Origin: Corallium rubrum
Taxonomy: Eukaryota; Cnidaria; Anthozoa; Scleralcyonacea; Coralliidae
Direction: 5' to 3'
Assembly: GCA_964035015.1 (NCBI GenBank)
Contig: OZ036013.1
Span: 9,099,866-9,163,865, forward strand
Length of the DNA: 64,000 nt
How positions within the stretch are numbered: the first letter of the stretch is position 1; every line of letters starts with the position of its first letter. A model generated the notes under the pieces. That model searched no databases and had not been told where the DNA came from. It saw nothing but the letters and a program-made list of their open reading frames with translations. Shown here one piece after another: positions 1 to 12,171 of the stretch. The position numbers and the translations under genes are program-made.

Positions 1-338
1 AATCGAGTGTTAAGCTTCGGATACATGGGTAATATTTCTCTTACGACGGTGAAACAATGGCGATAAAATCGATGGGATGCCTTCGCGAGGAGGAAATTAC
101 TATCGTGCTTTCCGACGGCAAAGCAAAGTTTCCCCCCATTGTTGCCGAAAGTTGAAAGTTTTAGTGTTTTTATAGATACTCTACTAAAATACATAGGCTA
201 TTATCCGATTATCGGACATAGTTATTTCAATGTTGATGTGCAATTTATACGGAATTGCATCATTTATTTTACGTTACGTTGTAATGTTGTGGTGTAATTT
301 GGAATGTCGCACCGCCTGGATTTGCAATTTTGCTTTCT
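1..338. other. Unassigned sequence
   Basis: No coding region, RNA gene or repeat is recognised here. A short poly-C run sits near 131-137. Confidence 0.4.
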
Positions 339-960
339 ATTTAACAATTACACAACGAGACCGAGTTTTCCATGAGCTGATAACGAGGCGAAGTCGAGTT
401 GACTATCTGCTCGTAGAAAACGATGGCGAGTTGTCTAATTGTTTTAGTATCAACCATAAACAACTTTTCTTTAACGTAAATAAGTCTTATCAAACATTGT
501 TCCAAATTTTCAGATACTTTTACCTTTTTGTTTGCAGTAGTCTCCCCATTCAAAATGTATAGTAGTTCGATGGTACATGATAAACAATCGCTCACGAGAA
601 AACGAGATTGTAATTACTTTGCTTTAAATTTGGTGTTGATATACTCCGTAGGCATAAGCGAATTCATTGTCATATACGGAAATGTCAAACTGAACAATTT
701 TCCATTACTTTCGGGTCAATGTTTTCATGATTTCATCACTCGTATAAAAATTTTAGTGGACGCCATGTTTGGCCAAGTTTCCAGGTTTTGCTCGCAGCCT
801 GGATATGCCGTGGCTTCTGATTGGTCAGAAAAGGAGTATCCCAGGTATACGAACGTTTATCATTGGATAACGCTACTACGGTCTATCACCAATAGACCAC
901 TAGTAGTTCAGCCAGTCAGAAATCCGGATTTGTAATAGACCACTAGTTGGTTGATACTAA
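339..960 (+). repeat. Dispersed fold-back repeat, copy A
   Basis: This 0.62-kb block is closely similar to 25277-25813, from the shared start ATTTAACAATT to the shared end TTGGTTGATACTAA. Its first ~90 bases form an imperfect hairpin: ACAACGAGACCGAG near 351 pairs loosely with GGCGAGTTGT near 425. Copy A has about 85 bases near 735-820 that copy B lacks; short GATT repeats border the difference, so one copy probably suffered a slippage deletion. The ORFs inside are not conserved in frame and are not regarded as genes. It is likely a non-autonomous DNA element; no transposase is visible. Confidence 0.8.
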
Positions 961-1683
961 TAACCACGCAGCACGCTTTGAAATGCGGAACACTTGACAC
1001 TTACATGCACTGTAAAATTAGAAAGAATCTGTATTGCGAATACCAAATACCGGTGTATCGCCATCAACATACCGGTATTTTATCATATCATATATTTAAA
1101 AAAAAAATCACCCTCGAACTGAACCTCGAGAAAAATCAAGTTCAATACTATCATGTAATTTAAACGGAAGAATGAAAAGTTTTGTCAAATTATTTATATT
1201 ACATCCACTGCCAGGTACATGTAAATCGACCTGAACCAAGGAAAACGTACAAATTAATCATATTGATGATGCATCGTTTGCAAACATCTTCTAAATAGTC
1301 TGAAATATTGTTTACTCTAATAATTTCCTCAAATTTTCGTAAGGACGCGACAATGCCCTAAGACGTCCTTCTAGAGACTGCAAAACATTACTTCCAATGG
1401 CTATATTTATTACAAATAAAATGTTTCTACTTCATAACACTACACAGGAGTAGAATTTGAATAATGTGTAGAAAGACAAAAAAGCTTAAACCACTGCAAT
1501 CTTATAGAGGATACAGAGTGTTCGATCAACACATAGACAATTTGCCAGATAGCAGAGCTTTTCAGTATGGCTAATTGTAGACATTTCTTATCAAGTGAAA
1601 CCACTAACTTGTAAAGGGTTAATTAAATAAAAAAGTTAACTCTGTACATATCACCCAGGATGTACATGAGGAGCAGAGGCGGC
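961..1683. other. Unassigned AT-rich sequence
   Basis: No gene or repeat is recognised between the fold-back repeat and the SINE. Confidence 0.4.
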
Positions 1684-1955
1684 CTGTGCTCCCAGGCACT
1701 GCCTCTCGCCAAGAAAGTTAAGCCTGGTGAGATAGGGTTAGTACTTGGATGGGTGACCATCTGGGAATAACCCCGTTCTCGGGCTTGAACCATGTGGGTA
1801 GAATTTAGTTGGTCTCTCCTGGGCTCTGAAGGGTTGTCACTGGGTTCTATTGTTTTCCTTCCTCTGCAAAATCAACAGATCTGAGATTGGAGGGGTGCCC
1901 ACAGTAGTATAGGGAATGGGGGTTCTGGGACCGGTTGTGCCGGTGCTGCACGTCT
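1684..1955 (+). mobile_element. 5S rRNA-derived SINE, copy A
   Basis: The head carries a clear 5S rRNA internal-promoter match: AGTTAAGCCTGG near 1717 (box A region) and GGTTAGTACTTGGATGGG at 1737-1754 followed by TGACC and CTGGGAATA (intermediate element and box C). The 5S similarity ends there, and an unrelated body follows (TAGAATTTAGTTGGTCTCTC near 1799). The same head and body recur in opposite orientation at 2608-3040, so this is a repeat family and not a functional 5S gene. 5S-headed SINEs (SINE3 type) are transcribed by RNA polymerase III and mobilised by LINEs. Which LINE drives this family is not visible. Confidence 0.8.
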
Positions 1956-2114
1956 TAATTTATTCGGCGCTGCAGTGTTTATTACGTAACCTGGAACATG
2001 TTGAAACTTTTACGATCTATTTTTCTTTTCCTCTCCACGACTCTGTGGAACCTTAGTTTTTGTTCATTATAATACCTTGTCTGACATAAACATCGCAGAA
2101 TTTATAACGCTAAA

Positions 2115-2530
2115 CGTTGGAGTAGAGCATTTGTTTGTGTACCTTTACAGAGTAAAGAAACTACCGCAGACGGTAAAGAATTAAATATGGAGAAAACTTT
2201 GGAGAGCCTTCTAAAGCGACAAGAGGAAATGGAACAGACTTTATGAATTATCTTAGAGAATCTGTGATTAATAAATAAACAACAAAAACGGGAAACACCT
2301 AAATTATCTACAAACAGAGAACAATGCTTCGGCATCAAACAAACAGACCATATCTCTAAGAAGTGGTTGCAAAAGTAATGCTCTCTGTTAAAGTTCTCGA
2401 TGTTCCATCCATCGAGCATAAGGGGAAGAAACGTAAACTGTTGTTAATAGGAGATGGCACTTTGTACAAAGTCAAACGATCCAAGTTCGAAGAAACCGTA
2501 CAAGCAGGACAATTTATTTAAAACATTTGC
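2115..2530 (+). pseudogene. Unclassified repeat ORF, degenerate copy
   Basis: The DNA is similar to the open frame at 20901-21194, sharing TACCTTTACAGAGTAAAGAA and the residues LNMEKTLE followed by KRQEEME. Frames are broken here by indels and stops. The 3' part (2400-2530) extends beyond what the other copy keeps. I do not recognise the protein; it is a short, charged, helix-prone sequence. It is probably part of a transposon seen only as fragments in this window. Confidence 0.5.
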
Positions 2531-2607
2531 TCGTTTAAATAATTAGCTGACAATTTATACGCGTGATCAAGCGGTATGTATGTGAAGTTTGAATCCCGAT
2601 TAGATCC

Positions 2608-3040
2608 CGGCACCACCGGCCCCAGAATCCCCATTCCCTTTATCACTTGTAGTGTAGCTCCTTAATTGTACTTGCTATCATATACTCGCTATCATACCTA
2701 TACGTAGATGATGAATTTGAATTTATTTTGAATTTATTAAATTTGACACTTAACGTGTGGCAGGAGAGAGGAACAGAACTTTCGTCCCAATTGACACCAA
2801 ACTCCTATGTGTAGACAACTAAGACCTAGGTGTTGATTTTACGGAGGGAGGAAAAGCGGAGAATCCGGCGAAAAACCCTCGGAGCACAGGAGAGACCAAC
2901 TAAATTCTATACGCACATAAGTCCCAAGCTGGCGGAGTACCGAGTAACGGTCACCCATCCAAGTACTAACCCCGTCCGACCGGGCATAACTATTGGTGAG
3001 AGGCAGCGCCCTAACCGCACACGCCACCCGTGCTCCCCCA
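2608..3040 (-). mobile_element. 5S rRNA-derived SINE, copy B
   Basis: Read on the minus strand from 3040, it repeats the 5S-like head of copy A (GGTTAGTACTTGGATGGG then TGACC), then the shared body (TAGAATTTAGTTGGTCTCTC), and ends with the same tail as copy A (GGGAATGGGG, then CTGGG and a GCCGG box near 2608-2655). It is about 150 bases longer than copy A in the middle, so copy A may have an internal deletion. The two copies face each other across about 650 bases. Confidence 0.8.
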
Positions 3041-3694
3041 ACCTCTCGTTGATATACGCTTGAAGTTCGAGTGATTTACAAGAGAGTTAGAGGTAAAGTT
3101 TTACCGCATTGCCTTGCTGTAATCGTCACTCAGTCGTGCCAGTCATAACAGCGCAGTCACTCATCAGTTGATGAAACTTTAGTATTAAAGTGTTTCTACA
3201 CGTTGGTTATCAGCGATAATGGTCTAAAATCAAAGAACGAACTTACCAGCTCACAGGAGAATGATCCAAACGGCAATTATAGATGAATTTCACAAAAACC
3301 GAAGCGATATACTTCTTGCTTCGCGCGTTTCGCCATGATTTTAACAAGCATGAATAGCTATGGCCGCGCGCTCGCCTCAATTGTTTGCACCCCTTGCAAT
3401 ATGGCGGAAAACTTGAACTCCCCTATTGTCGAAGGTTACTAAAATTAAAAACTCGTAATCTGAAACAATTGTCCAATCAGACGCCCAGTTCACGTGATTC
3501 AAAATAAGTCCAGTCAAAGCATGCCATGACTCTGGCTCTGTAATACCACCATTGCTACTTAAAACTAGAATAATAGAACCAATACTGGGAGAAACAACGC
3601 TATACCAAGTATTTTATATTTAATTGCATTTTATTTAGTTTAACTGGTTTTGAGGCAGTTTATCAAATTGGATAATGTAATCTCTGAACAGCTT
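3041..3694. other. Unassigned sequence
   Basis: No feature is recognised. Confidence 0.4.
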
Positions 3695-4320
3695 CCTATA
3701 AAGCAGGGGGACCAGTACTTTTCTTACTATTTGTCCCTTCATGTATCCAGATCAACTATAGATACCTATGCTGGCGACACCACCCTATCTTCGAGCTCCA
3801 GTTGAAAGGAAATTCCTGCGCTTCATCAAACACTCTCGCAATATTTAGAGGAAGTGGGAAAGTGGTCTAGAGCAAATAATATGTACATAAATACGTCAAA
3901 AACTAATGCCATGCTGGCCGTGGGCAAGCGTCTCCGAAAGCATTTTGATCAATAACCTCCAAACCTACAGCTCAGCCTGAATAACAAAGAAATCGAAATA
4001 GTCAAAAGCCACAAATTGCTTGACCTAAAGATTGACCCTGTTAGACATATGACGAGCATATTGACGAGCTATGTAAAAAAGTGTCTAAAAGAATTGGGCT
4101 TTTACCTAAAACAGAAACAGCGGTTAGTTTACTATCAGGCTGTCATATAAACGCAGTCCTGTTTTACGTAAGTTCAGTCTTTCGCACGCAGAAGCTCGCG
4201 GCACGTGTAATTCTGGATGCCGAAGGTATGACTAGAAGAGTAACAATGCTCAATGAATTACGATGGGTCCCTTTCACACTGAGTCTTACATCAATCGCTG
4301 TGGAATCGCCTACAACTAGA
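3695..4320 (+). pseudogene. LINE reverse transcriptase, decayed C-terminal fragment
   Basis: Translation near 3760-4030 gives DTYAGDTTLSSSSS, an in-frame stop, then LSQYLEEVGKWSRANNMYIN and KTNAMLAVGK. This is a degenerate YADD active-site region and the thumb that follows it in CR1/Jockey-type reverse transcriptases. The YADD Asp is replaced (YAGD) and several stops are present. Further on, KLAARVILDAEGMTRRV and LNELRWVPF match the usual C-terminal region of the same group. The fragment is 5'-truncated. Near 4313 it meets a short motif (CTAGAAATACGT, then CCCCTCGCCC) that resembles the ends of the large inverted-repeat element at 37357-48218. Confidence 0.75.
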
Positions 4321-5257
4321 AATACGTAAACGCAAACCCCTCGCCCGCGCATGCCAGGTTATAATTGTCAGGTCAATAGCCTGGTCAGGTGAATAGCCTG
4401 TTGCAATGTATCTAAAGTTTTGACTGTAATCTTAACAGTAGTGCTTGTGGCCTATTAAATAATCCTAAACTGTAACAGGTGTTAATTATAGCCTCGTCCA
4501 CTAATGTACATCCTACTACTTTAAATAATATACATTTATTTAAATTATATAAATACAATTACATGATGTAATGAACATGCACTGTCAGCTCATAATTTTC
4601 TTTCCACAGATCAATATAAAGTTTGTATTTTTTTCTAAATAGAATTCCTCAAATTGAATAGCACAGTAACCAAAGTTTCTACCATTGCCTCAGCTTGTAC
4701 ATGTACTGTACTGTTTCAGGTGAACTATACTGAATATACAGCTTCCTAGCTTGGTCCAATTGAAAGACAATTATAAAAATGCCCTTTTTCTGCAATCAGA
4801 AAAAGCATAAAAACTTATCAGAGATTCACAATAATAATGTAAAATATATATTGGAGGGTATCGGAAAAGATCAGGTGTATGGATCATACAATCACAAAAT
4901 AGCTCAGTGATTTGCAGAACTGAAAAGGAACAAATTTTAATTTATGAAGAAGTTTGACTAATAAAAAAGTAAAAATCTTACTTGCTTGCTACTACAAAGT
5001 AGCATTAGAAAGCTAGCTTGACCACAGATGGTGTATTAACTACTAAGGTCCACCATAAAGAAGTCTGCTACTTAATTGTACTGGCCAAATCAGTCCCTCA
5101 CGTTTCTGAAAATGTTGGGAAATACCATAATTGTATTGGCTAAAGTACTTATTAAGTTATTCATAAAAATTAAATGTGGTTGCCTGGATGGTATATGTTA
5201 AGAACATAACCATCAACATTGATAGCCAGTAAGAGAATTGCCCAGTTGTACATGCCT
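4321..5257. other. Unassigned AT-rich sequence
   Basis: No gene, RNA or repeat could be supported. Confidence 0.4.
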
Positions 5258-5264
5258 ATATGTA

Positions 5265-5341
<77 letters not shown>
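5258..5341. repeat. (TA)n microsatellite
   Basis: Nearly pure alternating TA for about 80 bases. The open frame through it is an artefact. Confidence 0.95.
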
Positions 5342-5343
<2 letters not shown>

Positions 5344-6757
5344 GTGTAGTCAAAAAATCATTTATAGTCAAACTGGATGTTCTCTTGCATACACATAAAT
5401 GTGATGTTATACTTGAAGGTATTAAATGGCTCTAACTGTACAGTAGGCCTATGTAGAATTTCACACTATCCAAAGTTTCGCTTTTAAAACGATTTTTAGG
5501 GCAACCCATTGAGGAATTGTGATAAAGTGTTTGCAGGTTGCAGATTGAAATGATCAATCCAAATTGCAACGTTGCATATCAATATATTGCAAAGTCACGT
5601 GCAAGAGAACATCTGGTTTAACTATAACACCAAATTGTGCTAACGTGAGTGGAATACTGTGCATATAAATTACTTACATAATTATTACCTGATCATGAAA
5701 ATCACTAATACTGTATGATGATTACACTTGACTGTAAGTATAGTTACAGCTTGTTGCGGTACTTTTGTTTATACAGAAGAAAATACAGACTGTAATATCA
5801 GATTTGAATTCCTATAAAGCAGAAGAGAACACAGAATATTTAACTATAGAATGGTAATTAAAAATTATTGGTTAGGGAATCCTCTTTTACAGGCAACTCT
5901 ACAGAAGATTATAATATAGGACGGATTTGAAGACATGAGGGATTTGTGTTTGAATACAGAGTCTGTTAACTTTACGAAGACAATTCTGTTATTCTGCCCT
6001 TGACTATTAATAAATATACATTATTAGTGAGAGCAAAATAAGCATATTTAACTATTAACTACAGTATTAAACGATAGAAACTGCAATAAATCTCTTACCA
6101 TTCAGTCCATATTCTCAATAGTAGAGGGTGGTTACTGCTTTAATACTATAGTCTCTTTTTAATCACCACAGATCACTTAAACATTTATAGAACTTTGATA
6201 GAGGGATGATGATCAACACATACATATTTGCACTAAAACGATAGAATAAAAGCTTCCATATTCACAATTCACAATTTCTCAACTCATACCCAGTCCAAAA
6301 TTCCAAAACAGAGCAAAAAAAATAAAACAAAACAAAAAACGGTGAAAGGGTTACTTTGTCCATGCTTCGCCTAAATCGTTGACAAATGAAATCCAAAAAT
6401 TACTAAGGAAAGAAACAAAATGGAAAACAAGGCTATGCGTGAGGATACTTACCGTGTAGGCGCCAGAATCGACCGATTGATGATAATTGATGATATACAG
6501 ACTGTAGCAATTAAGGTTGGTTGGAACATGTTTGAGGCAATTTAATATTAACCACTGGCTCCGGACTTTACGAGGGTTTTATTGACCTGTCATATTAAAA
6601 AAAAAGTTCAGTGTCACTACATTACCACGAAGGAAAGAGGATACAGTTAATATGGACGGCAGGCTTTCATGCATTTAATTATTCCAGTCTTGAAATGTCC
6701 CACTCTTTCCAATAGATGTAATGAAACACACAAATTTAATTTACATATACCTTGATT
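5342..6757. other. Unassigned AT-rich sequence
   Basis: No coding region or repeat family is recognised in this stretch. Confidence 0.4.
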
Positions 6758-6931
6758 AAATAAAATAAAATAAAACAAAACAAAACAAAACAAAACAAAA
6801 CAAAACAAAACAAAACAAAACAAAACAAAACAAAACAAAACAAAACAAAACAAAACAAAACAAAACAAAACAAAACAAAACAAAACAAAACAAAACAAAA
6901 CAAAACAAAACAAAACAAAACAAAACAAAAC

Positions 6932-6960
<29 letters not shown>
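6758..6960. repeat. (CAAAA)n microsatellite
   Basis: About 38 near-perfect pentanucleotide units, preceded by a few TAAAA units that suggest the array grew from an A-rich tail. The frames that read as Phe/Cys/Leu repeats on the minus strand are artefacts. Confidence 0.97.
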
Positions 6961-6964
<4 letters not shown>

Positions 6965-7749
6965 GTATGAACATCATGCTAATGTACCAGCTATTCATTT
7001 ACCTTAATATTCTAAATTCTTTATGCAGTCCTGAGTCCTCGATCTCTGAATAAATTTTCCTTGATATGACTGAAATTCTCAATTATTTGATTTTACATTG
7101 TATATAGAAATTTCTTGATCAGTTTTGGAGATATGTATTAATTAATACAGTACTGCTGAGAAGTAACCTACAGTACATCTACAGTACATTTACATTATCG
7201 CTCATTCCTGTGAGTGCAATAAGTGACTATAAAACTTAATTATATATACTGTATAGACACAGTGGTTGAGTTGCTGCTTTGTGCAGCAAACAGATAATCT
7301 TATTTTCAGTCATTAACACAGAACAACCAAGGACCCCATTGGTTTGATCTAGGTTATTGTTGTATAGGCTACTTATAAGCAGTACTGTGTACAGTGTTGT
7401 TTCCAAAAATAATTGCAATTTTATAATTAACATAATGGCCTATTCACATTGTCTATGCTCATGTATATCAGCCTTCGTACAATGAATCTGTTAAAAATGA
7501 TGTACACTTAGTTTTGTATTGAATATAATTCATTTCCTGAAATTATAATTATACTGTATTTTATATCGTAGATATCGTTTGTGTTAACCCATTCCTGTCT
7601 AGATGACCTTGACCATTTTACTTATTAATTACCTAAATAATACAAATGTTTTGTATTTTTTGGGAAGGTCATCTAGCCTGTAATAAGTTACATACAGTAG
7701 AAAATAAATTGTAATTTATAGTCTATATTATAAAAAAATAAACCAAGAA
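6961..7749. other. Unassigned sequence with one palindrome
   Basis: No gene is seen. At 7602-7676, CTAGATGACCTT is repeated in reverse as AAGGTCATCTAG around a ~50-base loop, a small inverted repeat of unknown origin. Confidence 0.4.
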
Positions 7750-8385
7750 TGTACAGTAGGCCACCATGGAAGTACACATGTTAAGTGTATACCCAGGAAA
7801 CAGGCCTCAGCCACCTTGCTAACACAATAATGTGTGCAGGAACAGGCTCTCATTTTGTTCACACTAAATATAGTATGAAGGCCACCATGGAAGTGCATGT
7901 CAAACATGCACCCAGGAAACAGGCCATGCCACCTTGCAAACACAGTGAAGTGTCCAGGAACAGGCATCATCTGGCCAACCATATAGGGAGCAGGCCACTT
8001 TAATTATCAAGTACGTAATGTCTCCCATGTCTGGTTTAATATGTTAATAATTGATTGTTATACTGTATTTAAATGCAGCGACATAATTGTAATTAATATT
8101 AAATCAAAGCAATTCAATGTTTTTCTGCTCTTAATATTTTTACTGATTTTATTCAATTAATGCAAGATTGCCTATAACATTTGCCATCTTTTTAGAAAAC
8201 ATTGCCCCTAATTTTAGAACATTTCAAAATCACATATATTTTCAGACATTTGAGACACAGTGTACACACCACCTTGAAAGTACATGAAAACATGCACCCA
8301 GGAACCAGGCAAAGGCCACCATGAAAACACATAAAAAAGTGTCCAGGAACAGGCCTATAATCAGTCACATTCTTGGTATATATTT
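7750..8385. repeat. Diverged minisatellite, GGCCACC / CCCAGGAAACAGGCC units
   Basis: Units of roughly 55-70 bases start with GCCACCATGGAAGT or a variant and end with CAGGAAACAGGCC or CAGGAACAGGC. They appear about four times in 7750-7995 and about twice in 8265-8365, separated by an AT-rich spacer. The array lies just beyond the 3' end of the Helitron coding region and could be part of that element; the Helitron terminus itself was not identified. Confidence 0.7.
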
Positions 8386-8458
8386 GTTATCATACCTTCT
8401 ATTAAATTGCATTTACAATTTAATCTGCTAGTCTTTCTAATGACTAACTATCTGGTAC

Positions 8459-10626
8459 TTATCTCCCTGCAGTTCTCTGTGCAAGCAACTGCAACCTTTG
8501 CTCTTCATCAAGACGCTTTTGCAAATTTTTGTTTCTACCAATGGCTTTTAATCGATCAAATGTCATTGGCTCAAACACAATATCATTAATGGATCTCACC
8601 CTAGATGTAGCAACAAATGTACATCCAGCTACTTTCTCACTTCTACCCAAGTCAACGACAGCCTTTAGTAAAGTCTGTCCCTGTGACTTGTGAATAGTCA
8701 TTGCATACCTTAATCTCAATGGGACCTGTTGTCTTGACATGTACTTCCCATCAGCCATCCACTCAAATACTTTGGTGGCACTGGTATGCACTTGGGACAT
8801 GTATCAGTAAATCCCGGGCCTGTGTAGGCAGGGAAATGTACCAACACAGCGACAGGTAGATTTGGTGGTCCAAGATTTTCTGCAAACCAAATCTCTTCAA
8901 CCACTCCAAATGAACCATTGCAAAGGCCAACTTCAGCCCACAGGTTGGATGTCAGCATGACCTCTGCTTTCTTAGACAGGAAGAGCACTGCTTCTAAGCC
9001 GCCAGCCTCATCAGATGTAGCTGCTGATGCTCCATGGCCAGAGTTCTTTGCCTGAATCTTTGCCACCGCCTGTCCATTGCCTCTCAACTTCTCATAGTTG
9101 TACTCTGCTACACTCTTCTTGTCAAAATATAACCGAATAGCATCATTAAACTGATCCATTGCAATATTAGGTGTGGAATGTTGCAGTAGGAGATGCCAGT
9201 CTTGTTCTGTTACCTGTCCATCTCTCAATCTCATCAGCAAGGCTCTGAATGCTTGTGCGTCGACATTCTCACCAGCCTGTCGCATAATCTCATTCAAAAT
9301 AACTATAGAATCAAACAAAAGATATAATGAATGACCATGATCACTAATAGTGGTTCCATTTCCTGCAATATACAATGGCCGGTCACCCACTGGTGGCAAC
9401 TGACCAAAGTCACCAAGGAGGATCACTGAAATACCACCAAATGGCTTATCTTCATTCCCTGTGCCAGCACGCAATCTATTGTCTAACCACGACAACATTT
9501 TGTGACCAATCATTGACATTTCATCGACAATGAGGTAAGCCTTACCTTCCAGTTTTAACTGTAACCGTTGCAACGACTCACCCTGTAGGTCTTTATACTG
9601 ACGTATAGGACGTGGGGAAGCAGAGTGTAATGTCTGATCATTAATACTAAATGCTGCAATACCTGTTGTTGCAGTTATTATGCAACTGTCACCCAAAACC
9701 TGTTTTAAAGCAGTGATTAGGTACGTCTTACCTGTTCCTGCAGTACCACATACAATCATGTTGACTGGGTCAGGTTTCTCACCATTTTGCATATGAGATA
9801 TAAGAATATCATATGCAAGTCGTTGCTTCTCATTCAGGGTTGTTGGATCAATGGGAACTTCATTGCTCACTTGTACATGTCGTTGCCCTCGTTCTTCTGC
9901 ATCTTTTCTCTGCTGATAGATCCACCCAGGGCATTCTCGGAGCATCTCCACTGGAACTGTTCGTGCAGCTGCGTACCAGTCATTCCCAACCCCCAACAGC
10001 TGATCACCCAACTCCTCATACCGTTGGTTCAATCTGCATAACAGCATCCAGTCATCGAGTTGATTTTCTGGATCATTATTATATTCATCAACATCATTAT
10101 TGTTGCCTGTGTTATCATCATTACTATCCTCTTCATTTCCTTCACCTGACATGTGTTGGAAAACTCTGTCCCGCTCTTCCTCATGACCTAAAACATTCTC
10201 TGAAGCAAAATCAGTCTCAAGAAACATGTAATAGGTGTTGATGAACATTTCATCATTCTCATCATTATTGTCCCATGCATTTGATGGTTCACCCTCCCAG
10301 GGTTTGAACTTGATCAACTGAAATTTGCAATATCTGCCAAAATCAGGCCCATGGGGGTTTGCTGACACATTTGGAAAGGTCCTCACAATATATGGTAATG
10401 GTCGCCTTCTTATTTCAGATCTGATTCTTGTGTACTGTGACACATACTGCATCAAGTTCAACTGAGATAGTCCATGGTACCTGCTATTCTCAGTTGAACG
10501 CTTACCATAATCTTCAATTGTAGATTTTTGCAAGACCTCTTCACTTTGATCCTCAGTGTCCATGACAACTCTCCTACTGTTATCTAAAGACACAGTAACA
10601 AAGTTATAAGTACATCCTACCAAAGG
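8459..10626 (-). pseudogene. Helitron PIF1-type helicase segment
   Basis: It reads on from the Rep segment in the same frame after one stop codon. An acidic Asn/Asp/Glu-rich linker comes first. Walker A is CGTAGTGKTYL near 9725-9757, Walker B is YLIVDEMSMIG near 9500-9530, and LLGDFGQLPPVGDRPLY is the PIF1 motif III region. C-terminal motifs VPLRLRYAMTIHKSQGQTL and FVATSRVRS lie in another frame, so a one-base shift near 8770 separates them. SF1B helicases of this family unwind DNA 5' to 3'. No endonuclease domain follows, which fits a canonical Helitron more than a Helentron. Confidence 0.9.
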
Positions 10627-11218
10627 CTAGCTCAGCAGCATATGTGCAGTCTCCTGTGCTGCCATGTCACGATCTCCAACAACTTGGATCATTGCCTTTT
10701 TGATCGGTGATGATACCTGCTCATCATTGTGTAATCTAGACACACATGATTGCAAAATTTCTGATGCTTGCTTTGACCGTGGCTCTCCTTTTGCAGCATA
10801 CTTTGCCATATATCTAGCACAAGCATTCTGATCAACAATTACCTGCAAATCAACATTAGCTCTCCAATTCTCAAGCATGACCCTATTATGTGAATTTAAT
10901 CTAGGGTCATTTCTTTTTGTCACCAACTCTGTACTCACCTTGTCATGTGGCAACTTCTCATAACACAGTTTCGTTTCCTCCTCCAATGCCTTTGTGAAAC
11001 CAAATCTGCATTCTGCAGGAACATCATAACCTTTCTGCTTCAAGCAGTAGGCTGGGCTGCATCTCGTGTGCCTCTCCACAGTATTCACCAATCTGTGGTA
11101 GTCATCATCTCTGTTGTGAACCGCACTCGGTTTGACAGCTGATGGATGTGGCTCAGGAATTTTCCATTGTTCACCTGGTAATTCCTCATTGACGGTTGTC
11201 ACTGGCCAGTCAACATAT
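10627..11218 (-). pseudogene. Helitron Rep C-terminal segment with catalytic tyrosines
   Basis: Third coding segment. It contains CSPAYCLKQKG and CRFGFTKALEEE, then VIVDQNACARYMAKYAAKGE, in which the YMAKY pair matches the two-tyrosine motif 3 of Helitron Rep. The tyrosines carry out strand nicking and transfer. The frame ends at TAG 10627-10629 (reading MLLS, stop, PLVGCTYNF), a nonsense mutation, because the same frame continues directly into the helicase segment. Confidence 0.87.
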
Positions 11219-11381
11219 CTTCAAGATAATAATAATTGAAGTAAAAAAAAATTAAATACTATAATTTTAAAAAAAATAAGAAACTGTTGTCAATCTGTTA
11301 GCTCTTAAGTCATAAGAATTGTCCAAATTAAGCCAATTTAAACAATACAATTGTAAATATTAAGTATATGTTACTACTCAC
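11219..11381 (-). other. Small intron in the Helitron gene
   Basis: On the minus strand the intron begins GTGAGTAG and ends TTGAAG. It is 163 bases, AT-rich and full of stops. Splicing gives ERQLVK joined to YVDWPVTTVNEELPGEQW without a frame change; the YVDW sequence fits the usual Helitron Rep continuation. No transcript evidence is available. Confidence 0.75.
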
Positions 11382-12171
11382 TTCACTAACTGCCTCTCGG
11401 CTTCTTTTCCACGGTCAATATCTTCCTGGTAAAAGAAATCAAAATCTTCCATTGACATTGTGGTATCAGCTTGGCTGAAACCCCACCCCTGGGCAGCTTG
11501 AGCTCGTAACAATGGAATATCAGGGGCATTGTTTAACCGGGCACACCCATGGGCATGAATACTTCCCCTGGCCTGATATTCGTAGCGGAACCAATGCCAC
11601 TCTGCATCCAAAACACCATTCAACCAATGTCTGATAAAGTCATCCAGACGCTGCTTAAAATACCAGTCGGTCAAATGGGGCTTGTCAATCACAGCTTGTG
11701 CTCGTTCTGACCTTGTAGCATCTTCCCCTGTCTGCAGTAGTCTTTGCAGATCTGGCCAGTAACTATCAGCAGCACTAAATGTAAAAAAGAAAGTTGGACA
11801 ACCTTTCTGCTCTATTAGTGCTAGCAATTCTTGCAAGCGTTGATACCAGTACTGATTTGTACCTTGCACCTTGGACACATAACGCTGCAATCGATTCACC
11901 ATTTGCTTACCACTCATTAAATTAACCATCTCTTTTAGCTCTTCCATGGTCAAGTTGGCATCAGCTGGATGTTGTCGCAAGTAAATATTTGCTTGTGACA
12001 ATAGTTGATGTCTGTGCTTCATATCTAGGGCCCAGTACGGAAAACGTGGGTGAGAAGCAAACCTCCATCTATACTCACCATTTGGCAACACTTCAGCAAA
12101 TTTTTCCAGGTGCTTAAATGCCTCAGTCAAAGTGACACCATGTTGCCTGGCCCGTGTGGTTGGATCACCTT
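11382..12171 (-). pseudogene. Helitron Rep (HUH nuclease) segment
   Basis: Continues the Helitron protein after the 8-base frameshift. The order is RARQHGVTLTEAFKHLEKF, then YWALDMKHRHQLLSQANIYL (Helitron-like N domain), then PTFFFTFSAADSYWPDLQRL (Rep motif 1), then FRYEYQARGSIHAHGCARL, whose IHAHG is the metal-binding HUH motif of rolling-circle Rep nucleases. The segment ends at a good splice donor (GTGAGT on the minus strand at 11381-11376). The next coding segment joins in frame after a 163-base intron. Confidence 0.88.

Noticed and set aside
1700..1790. A functional 5S rRNA gene
   Set aside because: Only the internal-promoter part matches 5S rRNA; 5' and 3' ends of 5S are missing and the same chimera recurs at 2608-3040.
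6647..6998. Minus-strand frames reading as Phe/Cys/Leu repeats
   Set aside because: They are translations of the (CAAAA)n microsatellite.
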